Positions 1-8,978 are shown, numbered from the stretch's first letter. The stretch is 64,000 bases of DNA from Arthrobacter sp. M4 (GCF_020251205.1 NZ_JAIWYX010000008.1:248001-312000); one strand, 5' to 3'. The notes: generated by a model from the letters alone, not told the origin. A program made the numbers and translations.

Positions 1-468
1 GATCGTCACCGTGCAGACCAGTACAGCTAGAAGCAGCAGGCAAACCCGAAGCGCAGGATCAACTGGTGTTGACGCCGCGCCGAGATTCAGCAGGTTGAAA
101 GCGAGGAGCGCAAACACACCAAAAGCAGGCACCCACACTGCCAGGGCCTCCCGGGCATTGCCCTTCAGGGCTCGCAGGAACAATCTGGCCACGGATCCCT
201 CGGTCGCGGAAATGATCTTGTTGCAGGTCGCGGCGGCCGCCACCACGGCCGGCCCCAGCGGAAGGCAGCATAAAAGCACGACGGCGACTGCCGCCGTCGT
301 ACTCGCAGGGGAACCCGCCGCGGCGCTGATCAAAGAAACAAGCAGTGGCGAGAGTACGAGCGGAAGGTTCACCAGAACCAGCAACAGGTGGCAGACCATT
401 ACCCCGTAGATAAGGCTCGCCGCCCTGAATAAGGGTCCGGTTCCGAACTCTGTTTTGGCTGTTGTCAC
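1..468 (-). CDS. YesL/DUF624-like membrane protein, partial
   Basis: The minus strand is open from a GTG at 468 to the window edge, so the C-terminus is missing. The start is preceded by GGAAGGAAG about 8 bases upstream. The 156 visible residues begin VTTAKTEFGTGPLFRAASL and contain hydrophobic segments at about residues 16-45, 53-75 and 110-150, so an integral membrane protein is clear. An early G-P-L-F-R motif followed by a hydrophobic segment rich in Leu and Pro resembles the YesL (DUF624) family. YesL proteins are commonly encoded with binding-protein-dependent sugar importers; their function is unknown. It lies 79 bases downstream of the binding-protein gene on the same strand and probably belongs to that operon. 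Family assignment is by pattern and context. Confidence 0.6.
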   Translation of the reverse strand, partial: MTTAKTEFGTGPLFRAASLIYGVMVCHLLLVLVNLPLVLSPLLVSLISAAAGSPASTTAAVAVVLLCCLPLGPAVVAAAATCNKIISATEGSVARLFLRALKGNAREALAVWVPAFGVFALLAFNLLNLGAASTPVDPALRVCLLLLAVLVCTVTI

Positions 469-547
469 GGCCAGGCTTCCTTCCCATCGGTGGATAGGCG
501 GCCGGTCCGGGCGTCACATGACTCCGACGCCCGGACCGCATACTTGC

Positions 548-2164
548 TTACTTCTTGCCGGCGTAACTCTCGTAGGCCTTGTTGGCCAAGTCCACATACT
601 TCTGCATGCCCTTGCCTTCGAGCTCTTTGAGGTACGCGTCGTACTCGCTGATGGGGCGCTGGCCGGTGATGAACTTGAGCGTGTTCTGGTTGACGTGGTC
701 CTTGAGCGGAGTCAGCACCAGGGTTGCCTGTTCGCGGTCCGCATCGCTGTAGGGGATGGGCGGGGGAGTTTTGACCGGGGTCTTGGACTGCATGTCTTTC
801 TGGAACCGGATTTCCTCCTCGCTCATGGTCGATTGGAGCAGTTCGGTGGTGCCGCCGTAGGCGAAGTTGCCCCCGGAGAAGCCATAGTCCACGCGCAGGT
901 CCTTGGTTCCCTTGGGATTGAGTCCAAGGAAATTGATGTCGGAGGCGAGGGTCCGCTTGCCGTCGGCGCCCTTGTTGTACGTGGTGCCCTTCACTCCCCA
1001 CTTGCTGAACTCCAGTCCGGCGTCGCTGTAGTAGAGCCAGTCGATGAACTGGATGAGGGCCACCAGGTTGTCATTCTTGGCCACTGAAGCGTTGAGCATG
1101 ATGCCGTTTTCCAGCCGCGAGCCACCGATAACGTTTCCTTCCGGACCGCCGGGCACCGTGATCTTGGAAATCGCGAATTTGCCCTCGCCGAGGGACTGGT
1201 TCATGGACGTCCTGTAAGTCACGATGTTCTGCGAGTTGGTGCTGATGACAAAGGACTTGCCGGAAGCGAATTTCTGGATGGCCTGGTCGTCGGATTGGGT
1301 GAAGCTTTCCTTGTCCATGAGGCCTTCGTCCACAAGGGAGCGGAAGTACTCCAGGAAGGCCTTGAACTTAGCTCCGGAAGCACCGAATACGAACTTCTTG
1401 GCGGAGTCATCGAAGAGCAGACCATTAACGAGTCCCCAACCGGCCACGGTCCCGAATGCCGTTCCTGCGATGTTGAGGACACTCTTGCCGTTGAAACGGT
1501 CCGAGAACGGGGTAACGTCCGGGTAAGCCTGCTTGAGCTTGCTGAGGGCGTCCCGGAATTCGTCCCAGGTTTTTGGAAGCGCGATGGTGTGCTTTTGGAA
1601 AATGTCCGTGCGCACGGCCAGTGTGTAGTCCGGCCAAAGTTCCTCGTGCAATCCGGGCAGGACGTAATACTTTCCGTCCTGCTGCTTGAGGCCCTCGATC
1701 TCCGCCTCCAGCTTCCACTTCTTCACCTTGTCCTGGAAATGCGGCATGAGGTGAACGTAATCGCTGACCGGGAGGACGGCGCCGGAGGAAACATATGCGG
1801 ATTCCTGCCCCGGATACGTCTTGGCGATGATTTCCGGAGCGTTGCCGGAGCTGATGAGGAGGCTTCGCTTCTGTTCGTAGTCGCTCATGGGGACGATCGT
1901 GGGGTTCAGCGTCACGTTGGTGTCAGAGGTGAGCTGCTTCCAGAACAGCCAGTCCTTCTTGTACGGGTAGGTGGGTTGGTCGCTGAACAGGAAAGTGAAG
2001 CTCAAGGGTGCGGTTGCCTTGAACGTGTCACCAAGGCCGAAGCTGTTCATGGCGCCCGTGCGTGCCTTGCTTGTATCAACGGCGCTCTCCTGCGAACAAC
2101 CGGCCAAGGCGATGCCGAAGGCGGCCAGCGAAGCTAAACCGAGAAAATCTCGACGACGGATCAT
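548..2164 (-). CDS. Sugar ABC transporter substrate-binding lipoprotein
   Basis: This 538-residue extracellular solute-binding protein captures a sugar or oligosaccharide for the two permeases encoded upstream. The N-terminus MIRRRDFLGLASLAAFG carries a twin-arginine-like RRDFL motif and ends in a lipobox L-A-G-C with the lipidated Cys at 23. The length of about 540 residues is that of the large LplA/YtcQ-type binding proteins. I chose the ATG at 2164 because GAAAGGAAA lies just ahead; an in-frame codon at 2188 would add eight residues before the signal peptide. With the GH42 gene in the same operon, the ligand is likely a galactoside or galactan/rhamnogalacturonan fragment, which is inference from context only. 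Confidence 0.9.
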   Translation of the reverse strand: MIRRRDFLGLASLAAFGIALAGCSQESAVDTSKARTGAMNSFGLGDTFKATAPLSFTFLFSDQPTYPYKKDWLFWKQLTSDTNVTLNPTIVPMSDYEQKRSLLISSGNAPEIIAKTYPGQESAYVSSGAVLPVSDYVHLMPHFQDKVKKWKLEAEIEGLKQQDGKYYVLPGLHEELWPDYTLAVRTDIFQKHTIALPKTWDEFRDALSKLKQAYPDVTPFSDRFNGKSVLNIAGTAFGTVAGWGLVNGLLFDDSAKKFVFGASGAKFKAFLEYFRSLVDEGLMDKESFTQSDDQAIQKFASGKSFVISTNSQNIVTYRTSMNQSLGEGKFAISKITVPGGPEGNVIGGSRLENGIMLNASVAKNDNLVALIQFIDWLYYSDAGLEFSKWGVKGTTYNKGADGKRTLASDINFLGLNPKGTKDLRVDYGFSGGNFAYGGTTELLQSTMSEEEIRFQKDMQSKTPVKTPPPIPYSDADREQATLVLTPLKDHVNQNTLKFITGQRPISEYDAYLKELEGKGMQKYVDLANKAYESYAGKK

Positions 2165-2233
2165 GGGTTTTCCTTTCGAAAGAGGCATTGTGGAGGTGCT
2201 TTTGGTGGAGTCCGGATCGACTCCATGGAGGGG

Positions 2234-3184
2234 CTATTCCTTGACCGAGCCGAGCATTACGCCCGAGAAGAAGTACTTCTGGACGAACGGGTAGATGCAG
2301 AGGATAGGAAGAACGGTGAGGACTATGGTGACCGACTGGATGTTGGCAGCAATTTGGTCGACGTTTTCGGCTGTGCCTCCAGCGGATCCGGCCGTGGTGA
2401 CGCCGGCGATCATGTTCCGCAAATAGATGGTCACGGGGAATAGATCAGGCTTGTCCAGGTAGAGGAATGCAGAGAACCAGGAGTTCCAGTTGGCCACCGC
2501 GTAGAACAGCACCATGGTGGCAACGATGGCCTTGCTCAACGGCAGGACAATGCGGAAGAGGATGCCGTATTGCGTGAGTCCATCGATTGAGGCGGCTTCC
2601 TCCAATTCGCGCGGCATGTTCTCGAAAAACGACTTCATGATGAGCAGGTTGAAGACGCTAATGGCATTAGGCAGCACGATGGCCCATATGGTGTCCCGCA
2701 TTCCCAAGGACGTAATGAGCACGTAGTTCGGGATGAGTCCGCCGTTGAAGAACATCGTGAACACGGCCAGCCCGATAAATAGGCCGCGCCCCTTGAGGTC
2801 CTTCTTTGCGATTGCATAGGCGAAGGACGTCGTGAGGACCATGGAAATCGCAGTGGCCACCACCGTGTACAGGACGGTGTTTCCGTAATTCCGCCAGAAT
2901 GCTCCGTCCGCCAAAATCACCTTGTAGGTCTCAACATTGAAGCCCTTAGGATATAGGTTCACCTGGCCGGAATTGATGTAACCCTCACTGGAAAAGGACT
3001 GGGCAATGATGTTCAGGAACGGGTACAGCGTGATAAAGACGACTGCACACAAGAACAGGATGTTGAAGGCCCGGAAGGCTTTCATCAAAGTGGATTCCCG
3101 GAGCGCGGGAGCGGTCCTGAAAGCGGGGTCGTCCCTCAGCGTGCGCTTTGGCGTTGCGTCTGTTCGCTCTTTCCGAGGAAGCAT
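2234..3184 (-). CDS. Carbohydrate ABC transporter permease (MalG/YtcP type)
   Basis: This inner-membrane permease of 316 residues has about six hydrophobic segments and the EAA-loop signature E-L-E-E-A-A-S-I-D-G followed by hydrophobic residues and L-P, where the transport ATPase docks. The ending G-V-M-L-G-S-V-K-E matches the YtcP/LplC subgroup. The start is uncertain: the ATG at 3184 has AAGGA close ahead, but GTG codons at 3199, 3211 and 3214 are in frame and the last would overlap the stop of the upstream permease. It works with the other permease and the lipoprotein as one importer. No ATPase gene is in the operon, so a shared MsmK/MsiK-type ATPase elsewhere is presumably used, as is common in actinobacteria. 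Confidence 0.9.
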   Translation of the reverse strand: MLPRKERTDATPKRTLRDDPAFRTAPALRESTLMKAFRAFNILFLCAVVFITLYPFLNIIAQSFSSEGYINSGQVNLYPKGFNVETYKVILADGAFWRNYGNTVLYTVVATAISMVLTTSFAYAIAKKDLKGRGLFIGLAVFTMFFNGGLIPNYVLITSLGMRDTIWAIVLPNAISVFNLLIMKSFFENMPRELEEAASIDGLTQYGILFRIVLPLSKAIVATMVLFYAVANWNSWFSAFLYLDKPDLFPVTIYLRNMIAGVTTAGSAGGTAENVDQIAANIQSVTIVLTVLPILCIYPFVQKYFFSGVMLGSVKE

Positions 3185-3207
3185 TGTTTCCTTCACGATG
3201 GTCCCTT

Positions 3208-4200
3208 TCACCACAGGCTCGTTCCTGCGAGGCGGCGCGACAGCGCGTTGGCAGACAGAATGAGCGTCAGCCCAATCACTGACTCGAAAATGCCGATTGC
3301 GGCCGCGTAGCTGAAATTGCTGGATTCCAAGCCAACCCTGTACAGGTAGGTGGAAATGACATCCGAAGTGGCGTAATTCAGCGGGTTGTAAATCAGCAGG
3401 ATCTTCTCGAAACCGACTGCCATGAACGTGCCGATATTCAGGATCAGGAGAGTGATAATGGTCGGTCGAATTGCTGGCAGCGTCACGTGCCAGGTCTGCT
3501 GCCAGCGGTTGGCGCCGTCCAGTTTGGCTGCTTCATAGAGCGACTCGTCCACACGGGTCAGGGCAGCCAGGTAGAGAATCGCGCCCCATCCCATGGTCTG
3601 CCACACCTCTGAACTGATGTACATCGGACGGAACCAGCCCGCGTCCTGCGTGAAATTCACGGTAGTGCCGAATAGGGCCTGTGAAATCTGGTTGATGGTG
3701 CCGTTGAGCGAGAAGATTTGGAGGATCATGCCCGCGATAATCACGATGGACATAAAGTGCGGAAGATACGCCGCAGTTTGCACGAATTTCTTGAGCCGCC
3801 GCGACCTCAGCTCATTCAGCAGCAATGCAAAAATGATCGGCATCGGGAACGTAAAGACCAGGGTCAACAGCCCCAGAATGATCGTATTCTGGAATGCCTG
3901 CCAAAAGCTGGGATCGTTGATGAAAAGCTGAAAATACTGGAAACCCACCCAGGTCTCGCCAAAGATATTCCCGCCCGGCCGGAACCTGCGGAAAGCGATG
4001 ACGTTTCCAATCATCGGCAAGTACCGAAAGACCAGGAAATAGAGCAGGGGAAGAATGATTAGCGTGTAGAGTCGCCAGTCACGCTTGATGGCTGCTTTCC
4101 AACCAGTTTTTGGTGCCCTGCGCCCCTTGGTGCGCCTCCCAGCGGTGGCGGGTTCCGCCGTCGTCGTTTTGTCCGCGGCCGTTTCGAGCTGCAGGGTCAT
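3208..4200 (-). CDS. Sugar ABC transporter permease (MalF/YteP type)
   Basis: This first permease of the importer is 330 residues long. It has a basic, Thr/Ala-rich cytoplasmic N-terminus of about 45 residues and then hydrophobic segments starting at Y-T-L-I-I-L-P-L-L-Y-F-L. The EAA loop reads Y-E-A-A-K-L-D-G-A-N-R-W-Q-Q and continues to L-P-A-I-R-P. The open frame extends far upstream, but that extension lies over the GH42 gene; the ATG at 4200 has GAGG/GAGGAA directly ahead and starts 10 bases after the GH42 stop, which fits translational coupling. It should form the membrane channel together with the second permease. The YteP-type family is typical of oligogalacturonide or rhamnogalacturonan uptake in Bacillus, a hint rather than proof of the substrate. 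Confidence 0.9.
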   Translation of the reverse strand: MTLQLETAADKTTTAEPATAGRRTKGRRAPKTGWKAAIKRDWRLYTLIILPLLYFLVFRYLPMIGNVIAFRRFRPGGNIFGETWVGFQYFQLFINDPSFWQAFQNTIILGLLTLVFTFPMPIIFALLLNELRSRRLKKFVQTAAYLPHFMSIVIIAGMILQIFSLNGTINQISQALFGTTVNFTQDAGWFRPMYISSEVWQTMGWGAILYLAALTRVDESLYEAAKLDGANRWQQTWHVTLPAIRPTIITLLILNIGTFMAVGFEKILLIYNPLNYATSDVISTYLYRVGLESSNFSYAAAIGIFESVIGLTLILSANALSRRLAGTSLW

Positions 4201-4210
4201 TTCCTCGCCC

Positions 4211-6259
4211 TCATTTCGGGTCTTCTTCAATAACGAGTACGCCGTACGGAGGAAGCTCCACACGGCCACCAACATGCTGGGCAGACAAGAGGTCCGTACC
4301 GCCGTCGGCCAGGTCCACTCCGGTAGGGGCGTCATTATGGTTGAGCACCAACAGATAGTCCCTGCCGCCCCCTGAGCGGCGCCGCGCTTGGATGCCGCGC
4401 GGGGCATCAATGACGGGTTCGACGTCGGCCTGCTGCCATTCCTCGCGCAGGATGCGATCCAGTGACCCCTCGTCAAGCCGGGCTGAGATGTAGACGGCAC
4501 TGCCGTCGCCAAATCGGTTGCGGGTGACGGCTGGGAAGCCGGCAAGCCGGCCGCTGCCGTAGCTGGCAAGCACTTCGGCCTCCTCGGCGTGCAGGTGCTC
4601 CGTCCAATAGCCCGCGGAGCCGGTACCGCCGTCGGCGAAGGACAGCTTCACCTGCTCGGCGTCCCCCGCCAGTGGGTGCATTTCCTCGCTCCATGCACCG
4701 ATGACAGTGCGAAGGGCACCCGGGTAGCCGCCTAGCCTAATTGTGTTGTTTTCGTCGACGATTCCGGAGAGATACGAAACTACTAGCCGTCCCCCGCCGG
4801 CAACGTAGTCCGTGAACCGCTGGGCGGCCTCGTCGCCCAAGAGGAACGAGGCTGGCAGGACCACCAGGTCGTAACTGGAAAGGTCGGTCTTGGTGTCCAC
4901 AAAGTCCACCGGAACGTTGGCGTGGAAGAAGTGCTTGTAGTAGCGGAGGACTTCTGCGGGGTAGTTGAGGTCGGATCTAGGGGAGTTGCCCAACTCGAGC
5001 GCCCACCAGCAGTCCCAGTCAAAAACGACGGCGACGCTCGCCGTCGAGCGGGTGCCCACCAGTTGCGGGAGGTTCTTGAGCTCCTGGCCCAGCTGGGTGA
5101 CTTCGCGAAAGATCCTGGTGTTGGTGCCGGCGTGGCTGATCATTGCCGAGTGGAAGCGCTCTGTGCCGCCTTTGGCCTGCCGCCACTGGAAGAAGAGGAT
5201 CGCGTCGGAGCCCTGCGCGATGGCCTGGTACGAGCCGAGGCGCATTTTGCCAGGGAGCTTGGAGACGTTGACTGACCACTGGCTGACGGCTCCCGTGGCC
5301 TGCTCCATAACCATCCAGGGCTGGTTGCCGCGGAGGGAGCGCATGAGGTCGAAGTTCAGGGCAGCCGCGATATGTGCTTCGTCTTCGCGAGGGTCGGGGT
5401 AGATGTCCAGCGCGACGGCGTCTTCCTCAGCAGCCCAAGCCCAGTAGTCGTTGTTTTTGAAGAATCGCATGAAGTTGGTGACGATCGGCAAGTCCGGGGT
5501 GTGGCGGCGCAGGACGTCCCGTTCGGCCGTGAAATGCCGGAGCATGCTGTCCGAGGTGAAGCGGTGGAAGTCCAGGCGGCGGCTCGGATTGGACCAGGTC
5601 CGCGGTTGGGCAGGGACGTGTACTTGTTCCCAGTCGGAGTAGACCTGGCCCCACACATCCGTGCTCCACGCTGCGTTGAGCTCGTCGAGGGAGGCATACT
5701 TTTCCCGGACCCACTCGCGGAAGGCTTTGTCCGCCCACGGACCGTAGGAGACCGGCCCGTACTCATTGCCGACGTGCCACATACGGAGCGCGGGGTGTTC
5801 GGCATAGTGTTCGCCGAGCCTTTCCGTCAGGGCCAGGGCCTTGGCACGGTAAACAGGGTGGGAAACGTCGCAATGCTGGCGGGAGCCGAAACCGAAGGTG
5901 CTGCCGTCGGCGAGTTCCGGCAGGATGTCCGGGTGCTGCTGGATCAGCCACGCTGGGGGTACGGCGTCCGGGATTGCCAGGTCAACGCCGATTCCGTTTT
6001 CGTGAAGGATGCCCATCACGTCATCCAGCCACGCGAAGTCGTAGAGTCCCTCCGACGGCTCCATCCGGCTCCATGAGAAGACTCCCAGAGTTACGAGGTT
6101 GACCCCCGCTTCCTGCATAAGCCGAGCGTCCTCGAGCCAGGTTTCGCGGGGCCACTGTTCAGGGTTGTAGTCGCCGCCATAGGCGAATCCGCCCAGTTGC
6201 TGGTGCATGTGTTTAAGGCGTTCCTCGGCGGCACGTCGGTGCTGCTTATCGATGGTCAT
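4211..6259 (-). CDS. Beta-galactosidase, glycoside hydrolase family 42
   Basis: This enzyme hydrolyses terminal beta-D-galactosides, probably in the cytoplasm because no signal peptide is present. The 682 residues show the GH42 layout: an N-terminal TIM barrel beginning G-G-D-Y-N-P-E-Q-W-P, a middle trimerisation domain and a short C-terminal beta domain. The acid/base Glu lies in H-V-G-N-E-Y-G (Glu166) and the nucleophile in W-M-V-M-E-Q (Glu319). The ATG at 6259 follows GAAGGACGACG; a start at 6295 is possible but has no clear ribosome site. It is first in the minus-strand operon, ahead of the sugar importer, so imported galacto-oligosaccharides are its likely substrate. GH42 enzymes often act on galactan-derived oligosaccharides rather than lactose. 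Confidence 0.93.
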   Translation of the reverse strand: MTIDKQHRRAAEERLKHMHQQLGGFAYGGDYNPEQWPRETWLEDARLMQEAGVNLVTLGVFSWSRMEPSEGLYDFAWLDDVMGILHENGIGVDLAIPDAVPPAWLIQQHPDILPELADGSTFGFGSRQHCDVSHPVYRAKALALTERLGEHYAEHPALRMWHVGNEYGPVSYGPWADKAFREWVREKYASLDELNAAWSTDVWGQVYSDWEQVHVPAQPRTWSNPSRRLDFHRFTSDSMLRHFTAERDVLRRHTPDLPIVTNFMRFFKNNDYWAWAAEEDAVALDIYPDPREDEAHIAAALNFDLMRSLRGNQPWMVMEQATGAVSQWSVNVSKLPGKMRLGSYQAIAQGSDAILFFQWRQAKGGTERFHSAMISHAGTNTRIFREVTQLGQELKNLPQLVGTRSTASVAVVFDWDCWWALELGNSPRSDLNYPAEVLRYYKHFFHANVPVDFVDTKTDLSSYDLVVLPASFLLGDEAAQRFTDYVAGGGRLVVSYLSGIVDENNTIRLGGYPGALRTVIGAWSEEMHPLAGDAEQVKLSFADGGTGSAGYWTEHLHAEEAEVLASYGSGRLAGFPAVTRNRFGDGSAVYISARLDEGSLDRILREEWQQADVEPVIDAPRGIQARRRSGGGRDYLLVLNHNDAPTGVDLADGGTDLLSAQHVGGRVELPPYGVLVIEEDPK

Positions 6260-6671
6260 CGTCGTCCTTCGCTCGGTCGCGTCCGGGCCTCGCATCTAGT
6301 CGGGCCTCAGCCTTGCGACGCGGATCACATTGCAAAGAAAGTATCGTAAAGTTTACGCAAGATCAATAGCTATTTCCGCCTTGAAATCGCTTTTCGGAAA
6401 GGGCTTACCTCCTTGCAATACGGGAAGTCGTCGCGCGTTCCAGCAGCGCCTGTAGGCTAACTGGGAAAGGTAATCGCTGAGTTAGCAATCTCGCTTTACT
6501 AAAATTTTCCGAAAGTATAATCGTCTCGATCGCGATTCGCCTTGCTCGTGCTTTGAGCTGCCAAAGCCGTGCTTGCAGGCTTGGATGTGCTTTCGGCCAT
6601 GCGGACGCATGGTTTGCGGGTCCAATCCCCGGGGCCTGCACGCAGCCCGGCGTTGGTTCTAAGCTGGCTGA
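6260..6671. other. Intergenic region, AT-richer than surroundings
   Basis: This 412-base gap separates the divergent GH42 operon and the alpha/beta hydrolase gene. It holds the operator-like dyad and candidate promoter of the sugar operon near 6338-6366. From about 6300 to 6560 the base composition is clearly lower in GC than the neighbouring genes. Short open frames on the minus strand here have no ribosome site or recognisable protein pattern and I do not call them. No terminator or RNA structure was recognised. Confidence 0.5.
6345..6357. promoter_or_regulatory. Operator-like palindrome upstream of the GH42 operon
   Basis: CGTAAA-G-TTTACG is a perfect 13-base dyad located 86 bases before the GH42 start. 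On the minus strand it falls inside the spacer of a possible promoter, TTGATC (6366-6361), 17 bases, TACTTT (6343-6338), where a bound repressor would block RNA polymerase. Dyads of this composition are typical of LacI-type sugar regulators. No regulator gene is present on either side within the window. Confidence 0.5.
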
Positions 6672-8075
6672 GTGGAGCATGATGGCAGGGGGCATGAGCC
6701 AACCGCTCCGGACGTACTGGACGTCCCGGAAGGACAGCGGGTCGGTGGCGCATTGCAGGAGCCGGACGCGCCGTCCCGCGAGCCTGATGAAAGGCCACCA
6801 AGTGAGCTGCCGACAGGTCAGCAGCCGCAGCGTGAGCGGCTGCGCGGCAAACGGCCGCGCGGCAAGCAGCCGAAGGGCGCGCAGCCCCCGCAGGCGCAGC
6901 AGCCCCCGGACGCGCAGCCCCCGGACGCGCAGCCCCCGGACACGCAGCCCCCGAACAAGCAGCCGATGGGCGCGCAGCCGACGGGCGCGCAGCCGATGGG
7001 CGCGCAGCCGACGGGCGCGCAGGCCCCGGACACGCAGCAGCCCATCCAGCTGGAACTGCTGGATCCAGCCCAGCCGGGGTTCAACTCCCGGCTATTGCGC
7101 TACGCTTCGGAGCTCAAATCATTCTCCCGGCGTACATTCCTGATTGGTGCGGGGGCCTCGTCGGCGCTAGCTGCGGACATGATTTTCACCCGCCACGTGC
7201 AGTCCGAACGCAGAAGCACCAAGATCCTGGCAGTCGGGGACGACTTCGCGGATGCCTACTATCCGGACTCGAGCTGGATCCTTTTCCCTGGTTACAAAAC
7301 CAGCTGGGAGGAAGCCCAGTGGATCCTGAATTCGCTTCGGGGCGCACTCAACCAGCGCGGCCAGCTGGCCGCCGTCGGGTATTCCAACCTAGGCCTTGAC
7401 ATCGATGAGGTGACGGCCGCCGTCGTACTTCACATCCGCGAGAAAAAGCTCAAGCGATTGTTCTTCTACGGCCACAGTTTCGGTGGAATGGTGGCCATCC
7501 AGGTGACCGCACGCCTCAGGGAACTCCACGGCGTGGAAGTGGAGCTCATTGTGCTGGATTCCTCTCCATTCAGCCGCGGGGACGTCTTGGACCAAAGCTG
7601 GTTCGAAGGCGTGGTTTTCCTTTATGAGAGCGGATTCCGAATCCCCACTGTCTTGCGTGGCGGTTACGAGTTCGGCGAACGGGTGGTCCACAAGAATGAA
7701 CGGACCTGGCGACAGGTGTGGGACCAAACGCTGGAGCAGTTGTCGCCGATCGCGCCCTCCAGTGAGTTGGTGCAGTCAGAATCGGCGTACATCTACCACT
7801 TCATTGCGGAACGGTTTGTGGGCCAACTGGGTCAGGCACGAATGGCCTATATCGGCAATCCCCGCGATGACACCGTCAATTATGAAACAGCGCGGGAAAG
7901 CTGGACCCGGACTTTCAAGGACAACATGGTCTCTTCCGATTTGCGGACCGAAGGCGCTCGGCCGCCGCATGCCAGCCCGCAATGGAACCCGTTCGTCTAT
8001 AAACCGATCGTGACCTCGTTGCAGGACGAATTCTTCGCGCTGCCGGTGGGCGGCCAGCGGGCCCTCGTTTACTGA
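6672..8075 (+). CDS. Alpha/beta-hydrolase-fold protein with Pro/Gln repeat N-terminus
   Basis: The C-terminal 300 residues look like an alpha/beta hydrolase: strand residues R-L-F-F-Y lead into the nucleophile elbow G-H-S-F-G-G with the Ser at 269, and a G-N-P-R-D-D segment near residue 400 could supply the acid. The first 140 residues are hydrophilic and repetitive (Pro, Gln, Ala, Asp). Between them, at about residue 152, sits S-R-R-T-F-L-I-G-A-G-A, which reads like a twin-arginine signal or a membrane anchor. The GTG at 6672 is the farthest start and lacks a good ribosome site, so either the protein has a long cytoplasmic repeat domain or the real start is closer to the twin-arginine motif. 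Substrate unknown; no operon partner. Confidence 0.7.
   Translation: MEHDGRGHEPTAPDVLDVPEGQRVGGALQEPDAPSREPDERPPSELPTGQQPQRERLRGKRPRGKQPKGAQPPQAQQPPDAQPPDAQPPDTQPPNKQPMGAQPTGAQPMGAQPTGAQAPDTQQPIQLELLDPAQPGFNSRLLRYASELKSFSRRTFLIGAGASSALAADMIFTRHVQSERRSTKILAVGDDFADAYYPDSSWILFPGYKTSWEEAQWILNSLRGALNQRGQLAAVGYSNLGLDIDEVTAAVVLHIREKKLKRLFFYGHSFGGMVAIQVTARLRELHGVEVELIVLDSSPFSRGDVLDQSWFEGVVFLYESGFRIPTVLRGGYEFGERVVHKNERTWRQVWDQTLEQLSPIAPSSELVQSESAYIYHFIAERFVGQLGQARMAYIGNPRDDTVNYETARESWTRTFKDNMVSSDLRTEGARPPHASPQWNPFVYKPIVTSLQDEFFALPVGGQRALVY
6881..7036. repeat. Short tandem repeats encoding Pro/Gln-rich segment
   Basis: Degenerate units of about 15 bases built on CAGCCCCCGGACGCG are followed by units of the form CAGCCGATGGGCGCG and CAGCCGACGGGCGCG. 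They encode Q-P-P-D-A and Q-P-M-G-A / Q-P-T-G-A pentapeptides in the hydrolase frame. The alternation of ATG and ACG in the second block suggests duplication of a two-unit block. Confidence 0.85.
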
Positions 8076-8215
8076 CCGGGGAAGCTGTCCGCCCAGCATA
8101 CTTTGAAAATAATCCCTGTCGTGTGAAGCGTGGAAAGAGGGGTTAGCCCCGGGCTGGAGCATCCTTGGTAGCTCCGCGGAATAGGGAGCCAGGGGCATCC
8201 GAGCCCTAATGGATG

Positions 8216-8968
8216 TTAGGCACCTGTCCCGGCTGACCGCAGTGCGTCCACCTCAACGCCGCTCAGCCCGCCGTCGCGCAGGTAACCCGCAGCGTCGCCG
8301 AATTCCCGGGAAAAACTGTCCAGGAAATACTCGATGGCGCGGTTGGGGCTCTGCAGGAGCATCAAGTCCGGACTGAAGGCTTCAGCCGTCAAGGATGGCA
8401 GGGCCTGCCGCCAAGCGGCAGCCATAAGCTCGAGCATTTCCGGCAGCTCCGCCGTCGTGGCTGTGTAATCCGCCACTATGGCGGCGCGGCCGGCACCCGC
8501 TGTTAGAAGTCCGACGGCGGCAATCACACCAGTGCGGTCCTTGCCGAGGGAGCAGTGAACAAGGGTTCGACGCCCATGGGCTACGGGTCGAAGGGACGAA
8601 GCCACCCAATCCGGGCGAGCCCTGGCCCAGCCCAAATACAGCTCCCCCAGCTCCTCCGCCGTGTGCAGGCTAAGGCTTGAGGTGGCGGTGAGGGGATCCA
8701 AGGGGTTCTCGATCAGCTCAAACCCATGATCGAGGCCACCCGGGAGTGCCGGATCGACTGGAAGTTCCAGCTGACCCGGCTGTTCCGATCCCGAGCCGGG
8801 CAGGTGCCAAGGGATCAGTGCGCGCTCGTACTCAACCCGCAGGTCCACCACCGACTGGATGTTATTCGTGCGCAGGAATTCGGACGTGGCCCACGAATCC
8901 ATGTCGAAGGGCTGGCTGCCCCTTAAAAGCAGGCCGCCGAGGAGGGGCCGCAGGTTGAGCACGGCCAC
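8216..8968 (-). CDS. Tyrosine-protein phosphatase family protein
   Basis: The 250-residue protein carries the P-loop H-C-S-L-G-K-D-R-T-G, the C-x5-R active site of protein tyrosine phosphatases, followed by the bacterial pattern G-V-I-A-A-V-G-L-L. The N-terminal R-G-S-Q-P and V-V-D-L-R fit the Y_phosphatase3 family of tyrosine/serine or lipid phosphatases. No signal peptide is visible, so a cytoplasmic location is likely. The start is GTG at 8968 with AGGAG about 8 bases upstream. The gene begins 10 bases after the stop of the HAD phosphatase gene, so the two are probably co-transcribed. The physiological substrate cannot be inferred. Confidence 0.88.
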   Translation of the reverse strand: MAVLNLRPLLGGLLLRGSQPFDMDSWATSEFLRTNNIQSVVDLRVEYERALIPWHLPGSGSEQPGQLELPVDPALPGGLDHGFELIENPLDPLTATSSLSLHTAEELGELYLGWARARPDWVASSLRPVAHGRRTLVHCSLGKDRTGVIAAVGLLTAGAGRAAIVADYTATTAELPEMLELMAAAWRQALPSLTAEAFSPDLMLLQSPNRAIEYFLDSFSREFGDAAGYLRDGGLSGVEVDALRSAGTGA

Positions 8969-8978
8969 GGTTTGGCTC

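Noticed and set aside
59..541. 160-residue minus-strand open frame at the window start
   Set aside because: The neighbouring frame from GTG 468 encodes a coherent membrane protein that runs off the edge; this one is Arg/Gly-rich and out of phase.
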